64,000 nucleotides of DNA from Rana temporaria. Its lineage: Eukaryota > Chordata > Amphibia > Anura > Ranidae. The stretch spans positions 133,918,483-133,982,482 of the forward strand of contig NC_053491.1 of assembly GCF_905171775.1 (NCBI RefSeq). The letters are read 5' to 3'. Each line of letters starts with the position of its first letter. Position 1 is the first letter of the stretch. A program made the translations under genes and the position numbers. Below are positions 34,881-46,500 of the stretch, piece after piece. The notes beneath the pieces were generated by a model. That model did no database searches. It saw nothing but the letters and a program-made list of their open reading frames with translations, and had not been told where the DNA came from.

Positions 34881-35280
34881 AAGGGGTTGTAAAGCTTCAC
34901 GTTTTTTCACCTTAATGCATTCTATGCATTAAGGTGAAAAAACATCCAATGCTTACAGGCCCCCCCAGCCCCCCGTTCACTTACCTAAGCCCCCAAAAGT
35001 CCCGCGTATTGAAAGCGCTGGCTTCTCGGCACGGGATTCTCCGCTCTAATTGGCTCTTTATTGGATGATTGATAGCAGCACAGCCATTTCCTCCCTCTGC
35101 TGTCAGTCAAATCAATGACACGGTGCACCAGGGGGGGGGCTATGGCCACCAACTGTATCATGGGAGCGCGCCCACAAGCTAACCCCCTTGGGAGGGCGTT
35201 TCCCAGAGGGGGATTAGCTCTTGCGGGGAGGAGTCAAGACAGCCACTGAGGGACCCCAGAAGACGAGGACGGGGGCCACT
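34881..35280 (+). mobile_element. Dispersed repeat with AAAGGGGTTGTAAAG end and hairpin
   Basis: Begins AAAGGGGTTGTAAAG and is followed at once by a perfect hairpin, TTTTTTCACCTTAATGCAT and complement, at about 34904-34943. A GC-rich body follows. The start is related to 20651-20880, and the hairpin words (CACCTTAATGCA, TTAAGGTAAAAC) recur at about 41590-41625. The right end is not defined. Confidence 0.6.
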
Positions 35281-36067
35281 CTGTGCAAAACTATATTTTC
35301 TGGGAAAAAACTTGGTAAAAATATCCAAATAAGATGTGTTTCAGACAGCCAAAAATGGGGACCCAGACAATAAGAACTGTATGGAGGTTCAGCCCATATA
35401 TATTTCCATTTAGTTTAACCCAATATACTGTAAGTTTATACCAATCCTATTTCTTCTAAAGCTAACCATATTAGGTGAATTAATAGATAAGTTCACTTTT
35501 AGTAACATGTTACACCTGTATTTAGGGTGTGAAATGTTACTAAAGCAGCAGCCACCTCCCCCCAGATCCTTCATTATGACAGCAGGTTGGGGAACCTCTC
35601 CATGCACCTGCTGTCACAATTTAAAAACAGCGGAACATAACCCACACAGTCACGTCATTGATCCTCACAGATCTGTGAATGAGTACAGTCTTCCTCTGTT
35701 GCAGATGGCTTGTAGTTCTAAATGAACTGCAAGGGTGCTGATGAGCGCTCTTGTAGTTCATTGATTCTTCCTGCAGTTCAATACCCATCTGTCCACATAG
35801 GAGGTATGAGCAGAGAGTCATATTGAGAGTCTGCAGGAGCCGGACATTGCCCATGGGATCTGCTAACTACGGGTGCAATGTTTTACAGGCTGCAGTGTAA
35901 AAAAATATTAAATGCATGTCTTTTTTAACCTGCAAAATTATGTGGATTTATTATTTTGTGTACAAAATTTGTAGAAACAAGAGCAAAAGGATTGTGCACT
36001 AGGTGGTTTCACATAGGACTCACATAATTATTATTCTGGCCACAATATTGTGTTTTGGGCTGTGATT
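35281..36067. other. Unassigned non-coding DNA
   Basis: Nothing recognised. Confidence 0.35.
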
Positions 36068-36349
36068 TTAACCACTTCCATACTGGGCACTTATACACCT
36101 TCCCGCCCAGACCAATTTTTAGCTTTCAGTGCTGTTGCACTTTGAATGACAATTGCGTGGTCATGCTACACTGTACCCAATCTAATTTTTTATAATTTTG
36201 TACCCACAAATAGAGCTTTCTTTTGGTGGTATTTGGTCACCTCTGGGATTTTTATTTTCTGCAAAAAAAAATAAAAAAATACCGAAAATTTAGATTTTTT
36301 TTTTTGTTTCTGTTATAGAACATTGTAAATAAGTATGTTTTCTCCTTCA

Positions 36350-36640
36350 CTGATGGGCACTGATGGTACTGCACTGATGGGCACTGATAAGGCGGCACTG
36401 ATTGGCACCGATGAGGTAGCACTGATGTGGTGGCATTGATGGGCACTAATATGCGACACTGATGGGTGGCACGGATGGGCACTGATATGCGGCACGGATA
36501 GGCGGCATGGATGGGCACGAATAGGCGGAACGGATGGGCACGGATAGGCGGCATGGATGGGAACTGATAGGCGGCATGGATGGGCACTGATAGGTGGCAC
36601 GGATGGGCATAGATGGGCACTGATAGGTGGCACTATTGTA
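36350..36640 (+). repeat. Minisatellite, GATGGGCACTGATAGGCGGC units
   Basis: About a dozen imperfect 20-24 bp units built on GGGCACTGATAGGCGGCA, inside TTAA copy D. Proline/histidine-rich minus-strand frames across it are artefacts. Confidence 0.88.
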
Positions 36641-37669
36641 TGTGTTGTACTAATGGATACCAATCAGTGCCAAACGATGCCTGCCATTCAGTGATGCCCA
36701 TTGTGGGCACTGATTGGCATCCATTGCTGGCACTGATTGGCATCCATTTTTTGTGTCATTGTCATCCCTGGTGGTCTAGGGTGGCATACCTGTGTTTTTT
36801 GTTTTGCACCCCTGGTGGTCCAGTGGGCATCCTTGGGGGGGGGGGGCTGTGCTGATAATCGATCAGCACAAATCCCCCCTGTCAGAGGAGCATCTGATCG
36901 GCTCTCCTCTACTCGCGTCTGACAGACGCGAGTGAGGAAAAGAAAAAAGAGAAAAGAGAAGATTGTTGCGCAGACCCAGCATATAGTGCAAAAAATAAAT
37001 AACAGCACAAACAAGCATAATAAGAAAAAAGAAGTCGCGCTAGTTCAAAAATAAAAATTAAAAATGGTGAAAGACCGGTGACTAATTAAACCAAATAATT
37101 AAATATATGGTGATAAGCACCATTAATGAAGAAGTGCAAATTATATATAGCCACTAATTGACACAAATGTATCTATATTAATAAAAACACATTAATAGTC
37201 CAAGTGAGCCAAAAGGTTAAAGTAGTCCACAGGTGTGTGATGAAAAGGAATATTTTGGCTAACAGTGATAGCAACCACGCTGTGTTTAGACCAACAGGAG
37301 ACCTCCACCACAGATAGTACTGACTCTTACCAGAATTCAGTAAAAATTAGGCATGAAATCAAATCCAGCAGCAACATACAGGATAATCTTCAACCAGCGG
37401 TATCCATAAATTGATATTCACCAATAAAATCCAGGCTCCATAGATGCAAAAGAGACACCAAGAGAGGAATATAGTGTAATACTGCGCTGGTTTATTGTAG
37501 CATAAAAAAGCTAAATGCTTACTTACATTTCCAAAGAAAGAATAGGCATCAAGCGGACATAAAATTGGGTACAAGATAAAAAGACACAGCCGGCCGGACT
37601 GTGTATAGGCGTGCGTCCGGATATCCGGATCCTTACACCTGGTAAACGCGGCAACGTCAGAGCGTCTCC

Positions 37670-37706
37670 TCCCGACGTTTCGTCACAATGGGGACGTGTT
37701 CACGGG
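37670..37706 (-). ncRNA. Degenerate hammerhead-ribozyme-like motif in the Penelope tail
   Basis: On the minus strand a TGAACAC segment, a possible stem II (GTCCCC...TGTGAC) and the hammerhead core GAAAC followed at once by GTC are in the right order. Penelope-like elements are known to carry hammerhead motifs in their tails. The CUGAUGA box is poorly kept: the expected second G is C, which should abolish cleavage. It is best read as a relic. Confidence 0.4.
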
Positions 37707-38489
37707 GTAAGGAGACGCCCCAACCTGCCGCACATATATCGAATACAGGGGCGGAGCCAACCAGGGAGCAGGTCTGATCACGATCGCTCATCCTCCATTT
37801 TGACTCCTGGAAACCAGCAGCTCCTGCTAATGCAGACCGCTGCCAAAGTAAGGGAAAAAAATACACAATAATACCTCCCTCCCAAAGGCAAAAAGAAAAG
37901 GGAATTACTTTTAAAACCTTCCATTAGGACTCACAGTCTTAAAAACCGGAGGACCAAGGGAAGTGGACCAATGTGAAAAGGGAAATATATAGTCCTCATA
38001 TAACTGTAGCCAACGGACAATGCTGTTAGCATATTGATCCCTGTCATACCGGACTTCTATAACCAAATCAAAATTATGGAGATACGATCACCAGAGTCCG
38101 CCCCTGGTAGTCTATATCCCCTATGCACATAAATCAACATATAAAATTACTGCAGTAAGTAATCCAGCATCCAGCTAGATAAAATCGGCAAAATGTGTAG
38201 AAGGAACAGAATTAACTGTCTATGTTTACACTAAATAAATACCTTAAAAAATTATAAATGACATAAAAATGTATCACATAGGTTAATGGAACATACATAA
38301 TTTACAATACCACATTGACACGGATATTTAAGAATCTCTCGTTTAAAGAAAAAAGGGGATTCATCATGCTATATCAACATTAAAGGACTAGTAAATGTAT
38401 CCGTAGAAAAAACGCGACTTTCATATCTAGAATAGCTCTCCATAACGGAAATATACATGGACAAATCTCAATCTCATAAATCTTGAAGA

Positions 38490-40796
38490 CTATGAGTTAT
38501 CCAAAAAGCAATTCAAGTCTACCTCGATATTTAAGCCGTGAGGCGAATAACATTTGATCTTATGTATCCAGGACATCTCGGTCCTAGATATAGATCTAAC
38601 CAAGTCACTCCCCCTCCAATGGGCGGTGAACTTGTCGATCCCAAGGAATATAGTGTCTTTGGGATTACATGCATGGGCAGTGAGGTAATGCTTGGATACG
38701 GAATGCTCCGTGAACCCACTCCTAATGTTCGCAATGTGCTCATTAAGTCGCACATATAGCGGGCGTTTAGTCCTCCCCACATATTGTAAACCGCACGGAC
38801 ATATTATTAAGTAAATAACTCCGAATGTAGAGCACGTGATGAAGGGTTTAATCAAAAACCTTCTACCATTGCAACTGGAGCTAAACTCCACTGTCCTTTT
38901 CTTAGTGCGGTTATTTAAACTACAGCTCTGACAACGGCCACATTTATAGAAACCTGTCAGGCCTGCCAAGAACATCGAGGGTATTTTCGGGGGATTCATT
39001 ATGTTGCCAGCCACCTTATCTCTTAAGGAAGGGAGACCCCTAAAGACCATCTGCGGCCTATCTGGTAGTAGACCTCCTAGAATGTTGTCACTTTTGAGGA
39101 TGTGCCAATGTTTAGACATTATATGCTTAATCCCCCCGTGTTGACAGGAAAAATCTGTGATAAAAGGGCATTTAAATTTATCAGACTTGTTACGAGGCTT
39201 ATCCTCAAGTAAAGGGCCCCTGTCTAATTGTGTCACATGTTCCAGAGCACTGGACAAATCGTCCGACTTGTACCCCTTTGCTAAAAAGCGATGTGTTAAC
39301 ACATCTGCCTGTTGGACAAACGATGTCTGTTTGGTGCAGTTCCTCTTAATGCGTAAATATTGGCTCTTTGGAATGGAGTCAAGCCAGGGAGCATAATGGC
39401 AGCTATCCCTAGAAATATACGCATTTCTGTCTGTTGACTTGAAATGGGTTATTGTCTGAAAGTTCTCCCCCTCCACCGAGATCACCAAATCCAAAAAATT
39501 GACTTGCACCTGGCTAGCCTCATAGCTCAGCGAGATGCCCCGATCATTTGCATTTAGAGCAGTCATGAAATGGGTCAAGTCATCTTCAGTGCCATTCCAC
39601 AGGAGGAGGATGTCGTCAATATACCTGGCCCACAATAATATTTGTGGCCTGGATGGGACACAGACGACATCCTCCTCCCATAGTGCCATGAAGAGATTGG
39701 CAAGGCTCGGAGCGTATTTAGCCCCCATCGCTACACCGCGATTTTGTTTGTAGAATTTGCCATCATGCCAGAAAAAATTATGCGTTGCCGCGAATTCCAG
39801 GAGTTCCATGATAAATGATATCTGTGTTTTCTCCAACTTACTGTCCCTATTTAAATAGTGTGAAACTGCGTGTAGGCCTAGGTCGTGTGGTATTATCGTA
39901 TACAATGAAGCAACATCACATGTTACTAGCCACACACCTGGAGGTGGTTTAATCCCAGATACAATATTAATCACCTCTTTGGTGTCCTTGATAAATGATG
40001 GTATCATTTTCACCAAAGGTTGAAGGAAGAAGTCTATGTATTTACCCACCCGGGACGTGACCGAATCTATCCCACTTATAATGGGACGTCCCGGGGGGCA
40101 AGTAAGACTCTTATGTACCTTCGGCAAATAATATATGATCGGCGTTCTCGGAGCTTTGGGGACCAAAAAGTCGCTTTCTTTTTCATTAAGAATGTTGCTC
40201 CGGAAGCCTCTATTCACTAATCTTGTCAGAATTTTCTTGTATTTACTGCCCGGATCGAGGAGAAGTGGAACGTAAGTTTCCTCATCTCCTAGAATCCGCT
40301 GCATTTCTTGCATGTAGTCGGTTTTGTTAAGGACCACAATCCCACCACCCTTATCCGCCGGGCGAATAACCACATTTTTATTGTGGCACAGGGATTCTAT
40401 CCCCTTTTGGATGTCCTGTTTGCATCGAACCTGCTTCACTTTCATATCATCCAGGTCTCTCAAGGTGAGATCTCTAAATACCTTGAGAGCAGCTGGAAGA
40501 TGACCCGGAGGGTTCCAAATGGAAGCATTAGACAATCCTGAATGTATTATATTCGAGGTGGACAATGCGGATTGGTTAAAAGGATTAGAAGCACAATATC
40601 TTTGGATATTGAGCTTTCTAATGTATTTGTGTATATCCATGTATACCTTAAATTTGTTAATATTGGCGGGAGGGACATATTTAAGTCCTTTATCCAGAAC
40701 TGTTATCTCTGAGGGGCTTAGGGTATGAGAGCTCAGATTAAAGATGCCTTCCCCTTTCACAGTCTCGACCTCTTTGGGCTTCCTGTTCCTCCCCCC
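38490..40796 (-). CDS. Penelope-like reverse transcriptase with GIY-YIG endonuclease (5' partial)
   Basis: It would reverse-transcribe the element RNA at a nick made by its own endonuclease. The frame is open from the 5' junction; the first usable codon in frame is GTG at 40760 (counted as residue 1 of 756), so the true start is lost. Landmarks: RPADKGGGIVVLN (133-145), GRPIISGIDS (224-233), the first catalytic Asp in TCDVASLY (Asp282), NRGVAMGAKYAPSLANLF (340-357), and YIDD (380-383), all standard for Penelope RTs. A Cys cluster C607-X2-C610-X2-C613 precedes the GIY-YIG domain: GVIYLIICPCGLQYVGRT (647-664), Arg671 and Glu728. The domain order and the endonuclease mark the EN+ Penelope group (Poseidon/Neptune-type not resolved). 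All catalytic residues I can check are present. Confidence 0.94.
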   Translation of the reverse strand, partial: GGRNRKPKEVETVKGEGIFNLSSHTLSPSEITVLDKGLKYVPPANINKFKVYMDIHKYIRKLNIQRYCASNPFNQSALSTSNIIHSGLSNASIWNPPGHLPAALKVFRDLTLRDLDDMKVKQVRCKQDIQKGIESLCHNKNVVIRPADKGGGIVVLNKTDYMQEMQRILGDEETYVPLLLDPGSKYKKILTRLVNRGFRSNILNEKESDFLVPKAPRTPIIYYLPKVHKSLTCPPGRPIISGIDSVTSRVGKYIDFFLQPLVKMIPSFIKDTKEVINIVSGIKPPPGVWLVTCDVASLYTIIPHDLGLHAVSHYLNRDSKLEKTQISFIMELLEFAATHNFFWHDGKFYKQNRGVAMGAKYAPSLANLFMALWEEDVVCVPSRPQILLWARYIDDILLLWNGTEDDLTHFMTALNANDRGISLSYEASQVQVNFLDLVISVEGENFQTITHFKSTDRNAYISRDSCHYAPWLDSIPKSQYLRIKRNCTKQTSFVQQADVLTHRFLAKGYKSDDLSSALEHVTQLDRGPLLEDKPRNKSDKFKCPFITDFSCQHGGIKHIMSKHWHILKSDNILGGLLPDRPQMVFRGLPSLRDKVAGNIMNPPKIPSMFLAGLTGFYKCGRCQSCSLNNRTKKRTVEFSSSCNGRRFLIKPFITCSTFGVIYLIICPCGLQYVGRTKRPLYVRLNEHIANIRSGFTEHSVSKHYLTAHACNPKDTIFLGIDKFTAHWRGSDLVRSISRTEMSWIHKIKCYSPHGLNIEVDLNCFLDNS

Positions 40797-41073
40797 TGAG
40801 GAAAAGCCTATTACCGCCTTTTCCTGTGTACATCGTGATCAGCCATGATTGGACATGGCTGATCACGTGGTAACGAGTCTCCGTGAGAGACTCTTTACCT
40901 AGATCGGTGTTGCGGGGTGTCAGACTGACACCCTACAACAACGATCGCCGTGATGCATGCCCCTGGGGGCGCGCAGCGGCTCAATATCCTGAGGATGTCA
41001 TATGACGTCCACTCAGGATATTGAAACCACTTTGCCGACGTCAATCTGTCATTGGCGGGCAGCAAGTGGTTAA

Positions 41074-41725
41074 GTATGCCTGTAATGTGTGTTAGAAATA
41101 TCTTAATTATTGACAACTTTGTGTAGGAAAATACATTTTCAATTTCTTTCTGCATTTTCCAAAAAATTGTGTCAAACAATTATATTTTCAAAAGACTCAT
41201 TATGCCTCTTACAAAATGTGATGGGTGTTTTCTTTCTAAAATGTGATCAATTTGTGGGTGTTTACACTGTCCAGGTGTTTCCGGGCCTCTAAAATTGTGA
41301 TAATTATGACATACATAATCTATACTCCTTGAAACCATGTAGGTGCTCCTTGATTTTTGGGTCCCTTTATGTGGTTAGGCTGTGAAAAAGTCTCACGTAT
41401 GTGGTCACATCTTCAATGTCTGCTACCATAGCAAGCCAAAGGATCCCACTGCTGCCTGTTTTTCGTATGAATGCAGGGAGATTGGGGAGAGCTGCAACAG
41501 ATGGGCACAATGCTGGATCAAGTAAGGACTCAGGTAAGTATTTAGATGGGTGAGTGGGGCAATACTGCTACTGGAAACTTTTTTTTTACCTTAATGCAAG
41601 GAATGCTTTAAGGTAAAACATGTCTTGGCTTTAGAACCACAAAAATGTTTCTATGACTTTTGGGAGTTATGACATTGTGTGATTTTTATACAACTCAACC
41701 AACATAAAATGTTTATGAATCTCTG
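41074..41725. other. Non-coding DNA with a repeat fragment
   Basis: 41575-41645 (TTACCTTAATGCAAGG...CTTTAAGGTAAAAC) is a hairpin similar to that of the repeat at 34881. The rest is unassigned. Confidence 0.45.
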
Positions 41726-42135
41726 TAAGGCCCTGTACACACGACCGAACATGTCCGCGGACCAGTTTCAGCGGACATGTTCGGTCGTGTGTACGGCCGA
41801 CCGGACAATTTTCGGTCGGATCGGACAGGTTTCCAGCGGACAAATGTTTCTTAGCAAGCAGGTGTCCATCGGACATGTTCGGTCTTCTGTACAGACTCAC
41901 CGGACATGTCCGCTCGGCCGAAAGCCCTCGCATGCGTCAAAGTGATTAGACGCATGCGTGGAAGCATTGACCTTCCAGGGCCGCACACGTCGCCGCGTCA
42001 TCGTCACGGCCACGTCACCGCGTATCGTGTCCGCGCGGATTTCTGTTTGATGGTGTGTACAACCATCAGACAGAAATCTCCGAGCGGACATGTCCGTTTT
42101 CATCGGACATGTCCCCTCGTGTGTACGGGGCCTTA
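41726..42135. mobile_element. Foldback element of the GTACACACGACC family, copy iii
   Basis: Starts TAAGGCCCTGTACACACGAC and ends GTGTGTACGGGGCCTTA. Inner arms are built from CGGACATGTCCG words and their variants, and an internal copy of CGTGTGTACGG lies at 41784. The core at about 41930-42030 has GCATGCGTGGAAGCATTGAC and a CACGTCACCGCG stretch, matching the copy at 63348. Confidence 0.88.
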
Positions 42136-42924
42136 GAGTTCAGTTTTAATTTTTGACCATAGCCTAGTTTGGGTTGATGTCTTTTCTTATTAGGTGGTCT
42201 GAAATGTTGATACATAAAATAAAATTAAGTGAATTCACAATCAAAGGTAATACATCTTAGTGAATTGCTATAAAGTGTAACCATGTTCTCAATTAAATCA
42301 ATCCTAAGATTCTGTTTTATTTTTAATTAACAAAGTTCAGAAGACACATCCTTTGTGGCATTTCTAATTTAGACTTGTTTAAGCATCTAATATTCTAATG
42401 CGTTTTATCTTGTCAGTAGTATTGAATTTATCTTACCATTCGTAAATGTGCTATCCAAAATACTTTTTTTGTGCATACATATAATTATCAGCAATTAGTT
42501 GGTAGCATATTAATTACACCATGTCCTAGTTACATATCTCCTAATTTATAAATATTTACTTTAATCTTTTGATTCTAATTTCCTGTATGACATTGAATTG
42601 TTTGAAATAAACTTTTTTTTAATTTATACCGCTGAAGATAGAAGACTTATTATTAATGAATACATTAAATGAACATGTGATGTTTAGAAGGTGACTACAG
42701 GTCCTGTTGTTGTTCAACAAACAAATTCTCAAGCAGTCTTGCTAGTCAAAAAAGAGATGTAGTTATGATCTGCTAGTGACATAGTATTATTAACAGTGTT
42801 CTTAGCTGCATATGTTTTCAAACCTATGTGGCAACCACAAATCATGTACAAGTTTGCGTGTGTGTTCAAACCAAACTTCATAAGGGCCCCATCACATATG
42901 TGTTCAGTCTTGATGCATCTCTTA
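42136..42924. other. Unassigned AT-rich DNA
   Basis: Nothing recognised. Confidence 0.4.
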
Positions 42925-43060
42925 TACCGCGTACACACAACCGTTTTTCATGACGAGAAAAATGCAATTTTTTTAATTGGTCATTAAAAATGACCATGTG
43001 TAGGCTCCAGAGCATTTTTCTCGACATGAAAAATGGCCATCTGTGAGCAGATCCCCTGCT
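42925..43060. mobile_element. Foldback element fragment, copy iv
   Basis: Begins TACCGCGTACACACAACCG, the family terminus, followed by TTTTTCATGACGAGAAAAATG words and complements. The right terminus is missing. Confidence 0.65.
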
Positions 43061-43266
43061 GATTGGAGCCAAATAGAACAGATATCACATCCATGCCCAT
43101 TGATTTTCTGCCAACTCTATAGTAGGCAAGGTGTAAACGGACTACACTGTCCATCTATAACAGGCTACCTCTGATCCAGTCCACAAGAATAAAAAAAGGA
43201 CACAGTCCTTTTCTGTTTTTTTTTTCTGGACCTGTAGGGAACTGGAGTTAGGTGGGTGTTAATGAA

Positions 43267-43554
43267 CACTTGTACTCAGAGTCTCAGGTAAACGTGCTAG
43301 GGAAAGGTCTGAGGGGGAAACAGGGAAATTGACCTGAGGTGGGAAATTGACCTGAGGTGTGCCGGGGTCACGTGGTCGGTATGCCTAAAAGGGGGCATAC
43401 CCAAGTAGAAGTAAAAGAAGAAATAGTAAGAAAAAAGGGGATGGGTGGGTGGGACACAAGAAAGACCGTCGCCCAGAAGGAGGAAGGAGGGTGGGTTTAA
43501 ATACCTCCCGACTCCTCCTACAAATACAGGCTGACCTGCGGTCAGCCTTACACT
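43267..43554 (+). mobile_element. Short hairpin-ended repeat unit (a-b)
   Basis: ACAC then TTGTACTCAGAGTCTCAG, a hairpin GTATGCC...GGCATAC at about 43380-43397, a TTTAAATACCTCC box, and a terminal hairpin GGCTGACCTGCGGTCAGCC (43529-43547) followed by TTACAC. Its first about 125 bp recur at 43551-43678 and its last about 100 bp at 47878-47977. The short relative at 25790-26158 has the same order. Class unresolved: it has TG...CA-like ends and also a subterminal 3' hairpin. Confidence 0.75.
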
Positions 43555-46500
43555 TGTACTCAGAGTCTCAGGTAAACGTGCTAGGGAAAGGTCTGAGGGG
43601 GAAACAGGGAAATTGACCTGAGGTGGGAAATTGACCTGAGGTGTGCCGGGGTCACGTGGTCGGTATGCCTAAAAGGGGCCAAAAAATAAACAGTAGGATG
43701 AGCTAGCAAAGAGATTGAAATGAAAGTAACCGTATGTAACCACAAGCCCCCAACGCAAGAATGCCTGTGACAGACCTGTGGAGCTGGGATATGTCCGGAA
43801 AAGAAAGCTGACTACCGCCAATCTAACTTCTCAACACCGAAAATACAGACCCCTCAATGAAAAGCAGCCGAACTGCACCTGTACTAAAGCACGGCCCGGA
43901 GTGAATATGAAAGTGCTACCCTAGCTAAGCAGCAAGGAAAGGCTGCGTGTCATGCCCTGTGCTGGCAGGGAAGGGAGTGCTAGGGAAAGAAGGGTGGCCT
44001 ATCTCTGAGTACATCCACGAAAGTCAGGCGCCCAGACTGTGATGGGCACCAGCTTGAAAAACCTGTTTGAGCTGAAAAGGGGCCAAAAGAACCAATACCG
44101 CAAGTAGGTACAGAATGTTTGTGAGGGAAGAACCCAGGATACTGAGATAAAAACGCCTGGAAGATATCCCAGGCCGAGTCAAGAGCTACCAGGCTGAATT
44201 GACAAGGACTTGAGATCAAGCTTCGTCTGTAACAAAAGAGAAGGCCGTATCGGGAGGTTCCAGGAGGGCATGCCACCATGTATGGAAACCCGTAAACGGA
44301 GAAGGACGGCTGGCGGCAAAAACCTTCGATTTTCTGCCCGTGACATGAATTCTGTAAACAAGAACAACATCGTTAAAACCAAACATGACCAACGAGCCCC
44401 AACTTACCTTAGGAAAAGGAAAATCCCTACCTTTCCTAACCCCTACCTACGTGGGTGTCCGTGATTGACACACTCAGTAACGTAGAGCAGGAACGAATAC
44501 GTAGCACAGAACTGAAACCGTGTCAGTCTCAAGAACCTAGCGAGGCTGAGCTGAGGCAAACCAGGCCAATTAAAAACGTAACACTCAAGCCTACGAACCT
44601 GAAGACGTGTCAGGCAAGTGATGTAAGTAGTAAGATAACATGACGTACGAGAACGTAATGAAAGCCGTGAGAAGCGGATGAGGGGACTTGCCACTGCACA
44701 AGCCAATTAGAAACGAAACATCTCAATCCGACAGTACCCTTAACAGGTACCCAGCAGTGGAGAGTGGCCATGAACTAACGTGAGGGTATGAAAGTGACAT
44801 GCATGCCCAGCCTATGAAAATAAAACGTAGGTAAGTGTAGGACTGATGCAGCTGAACTGACAATGTGACAATCCCATGAAATGCGAAGGCCGAGCGACCT
44901 GAGGCGGCAGGCAAATTAAAAACGTACACTCAGGCCTGATGAACCTGAAGACGTGTCAGGTCGTTGTGTGAGAAATGAAATGTTAAGATGCATGAAACGT
45001 ATGAGAAACGGATGAGGAGACTTGCCACCGTACAAGCCAATTAAAAACGATCATCTCAATCCGTAAGCACCCATAGACGTGATGGGTGACCCCCCCCCAG
45101 CGGTGGAACGCCATGAATCTGAAAGAACATGCTAATACTACCAACTGAAAACTTACACCACTGGAACCTGCATGAGAAACGTGAGATAGCATGAGAAACA
45201 ACACCTTCGAGAACATGACTAGCATGAGAAACGTAATCACATGACATGACATGACAGGCATGAAAAACGTAGTCGCATAAGAACGTAACAGCATGAGGAC
45301 ATGACTAGCATGGGAAACGTAATCGCATGAGAAACGTACCCCATGAGGACGTGGTAAGCATGAAACACACATGATCGCTTGAGAAACGTAGTCGCATGAG
45401 AAACGTGGTCGCATAAGAACGTAACAGCATGAGAACATGACTAGCATGAGAAATGTAATTGCATGAGAAAATACCATGAGAACCGTAATTGCATGAGAAA
45501 CGTGACCCATGAGAACCATGATCATGTGAGGACGTAGCAAGCATGAAAAACCGTGATCGCATGAGAAACGTATTTGCATGAGAAACGTAGTCGCATGAGA
45601 AACGTAGTCGCTTGAGACACAAATCGCATGAGAAACATGATACCATGAGAAACGTAGTCGCATGAGAAAATACCATGAGACACAAATCGCATGAGACACA
45701 AAATCGCATGAGAAACATGCCATGAGAAACGTAGTCGTATGAGAAACGTATTCGTATGAGAAACGTGGTCGCATGAGAAACGTGGTCGCATGAGAAACGT
45801 GGTCGCATGAGAAACATGGTCGCATGAGACAAATTGCATAAGACACAAAATCGCATGAGAAACGTGGTCGCATGAGAAACATGGTCGCATGAGAAACGTG
45901 GTCGCATGAGAAACGTGGTCGCATGAGAAACGTAGTCGCATGAGAAACATGATACCATGAGAAACGTAGTCGCATGAGAAACGTAGTCGCATGAGAAAAT
46001 ACCATGAGACACAAATCGCATAAGACACAAAATCGCATGAGAAACATGCCATGAGAAACGTGGTCGCATGAGAAACGTGGTCGCATGAGAAACGTACCAT
46101 GAGACACAAATCGCATAAGACACAAAATCGCATGAGAAACATACCATGAAAAACGTGGTCGCACGAGAAACGTAGTCGCACGAGAAACGTAGTCGCACGA
46201 GAAACGTAGTCGCACGAGAAACGTAGTCGCACGAGAAACGTAGTCGCACGAGACACAAATTGCATAAGACACAAAATCGCATGAGACACAAAATCGCATG
46301 AGAAACATACCATGTGAAACGTGGTCGCATGAGAAACGTGGTCGCATGAGAAACATGGTCGCATGAGAAACGTAGACGCACGAGAAACGTAGTCGCACGA
46401 GAAACGTAGTCGCATGAGAAAATACCATGAGACACAAATCGCATGAGACACAAAATCGCATGAGAAACATACCATGTGAAACGTGGTCGCATGAGAAACG

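Larger units (their letters stand above)
36943..40796 (-). mobile_element. 5'-truncated Penelope-like retroelement, 3.85 kb
   Basis: TGAGGAAAAG is present on both sides (36933-36942 and 40797-40806), a 10-bp target duplication. On the minus strand the element has an open frame from the 5' junction to 38490, then about 1.55 kb of 3' sequence. Similar tail sequence appears at about 51400-52230. The body has no internal stop, so insertion was relatively recent. Truncation is shown by the frame being open right up to the junction. Confidence 0.92.
36068..41073 (+). mobile_element. TTAA family 2 element, copy D, split by Penelope
   Basis: TTAA at 36068-36071 with CCACTTCC, and GCAAGTGG with TTAA at 41070-41073. 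The element proper is 36068-36942 plus 40807-41073, about 1.15 kb. It contains the AGCTTTCAGTGCTGTTGCAC block, a minisatellite and the hairpin ACTCGCGTCTGACAGACGCG. The insertion at 36943-40796 is bounded by a 10-bp duplication. Confidence 0.88.

Noticed and set aside
38531..40541. Plus-strand ORFs of 60-80 codons and other minus-strand frames within the Penelope RT
   Set aside because: Shadows of the 756-codon RT/endonuclease frame.
43529..43552. Helitron 3' terminus
   Set aside because: There is a good subterminal hairpin, but the end is TTACAC instead of CTRR and the start is not TC; no Rep/helicase was seen.
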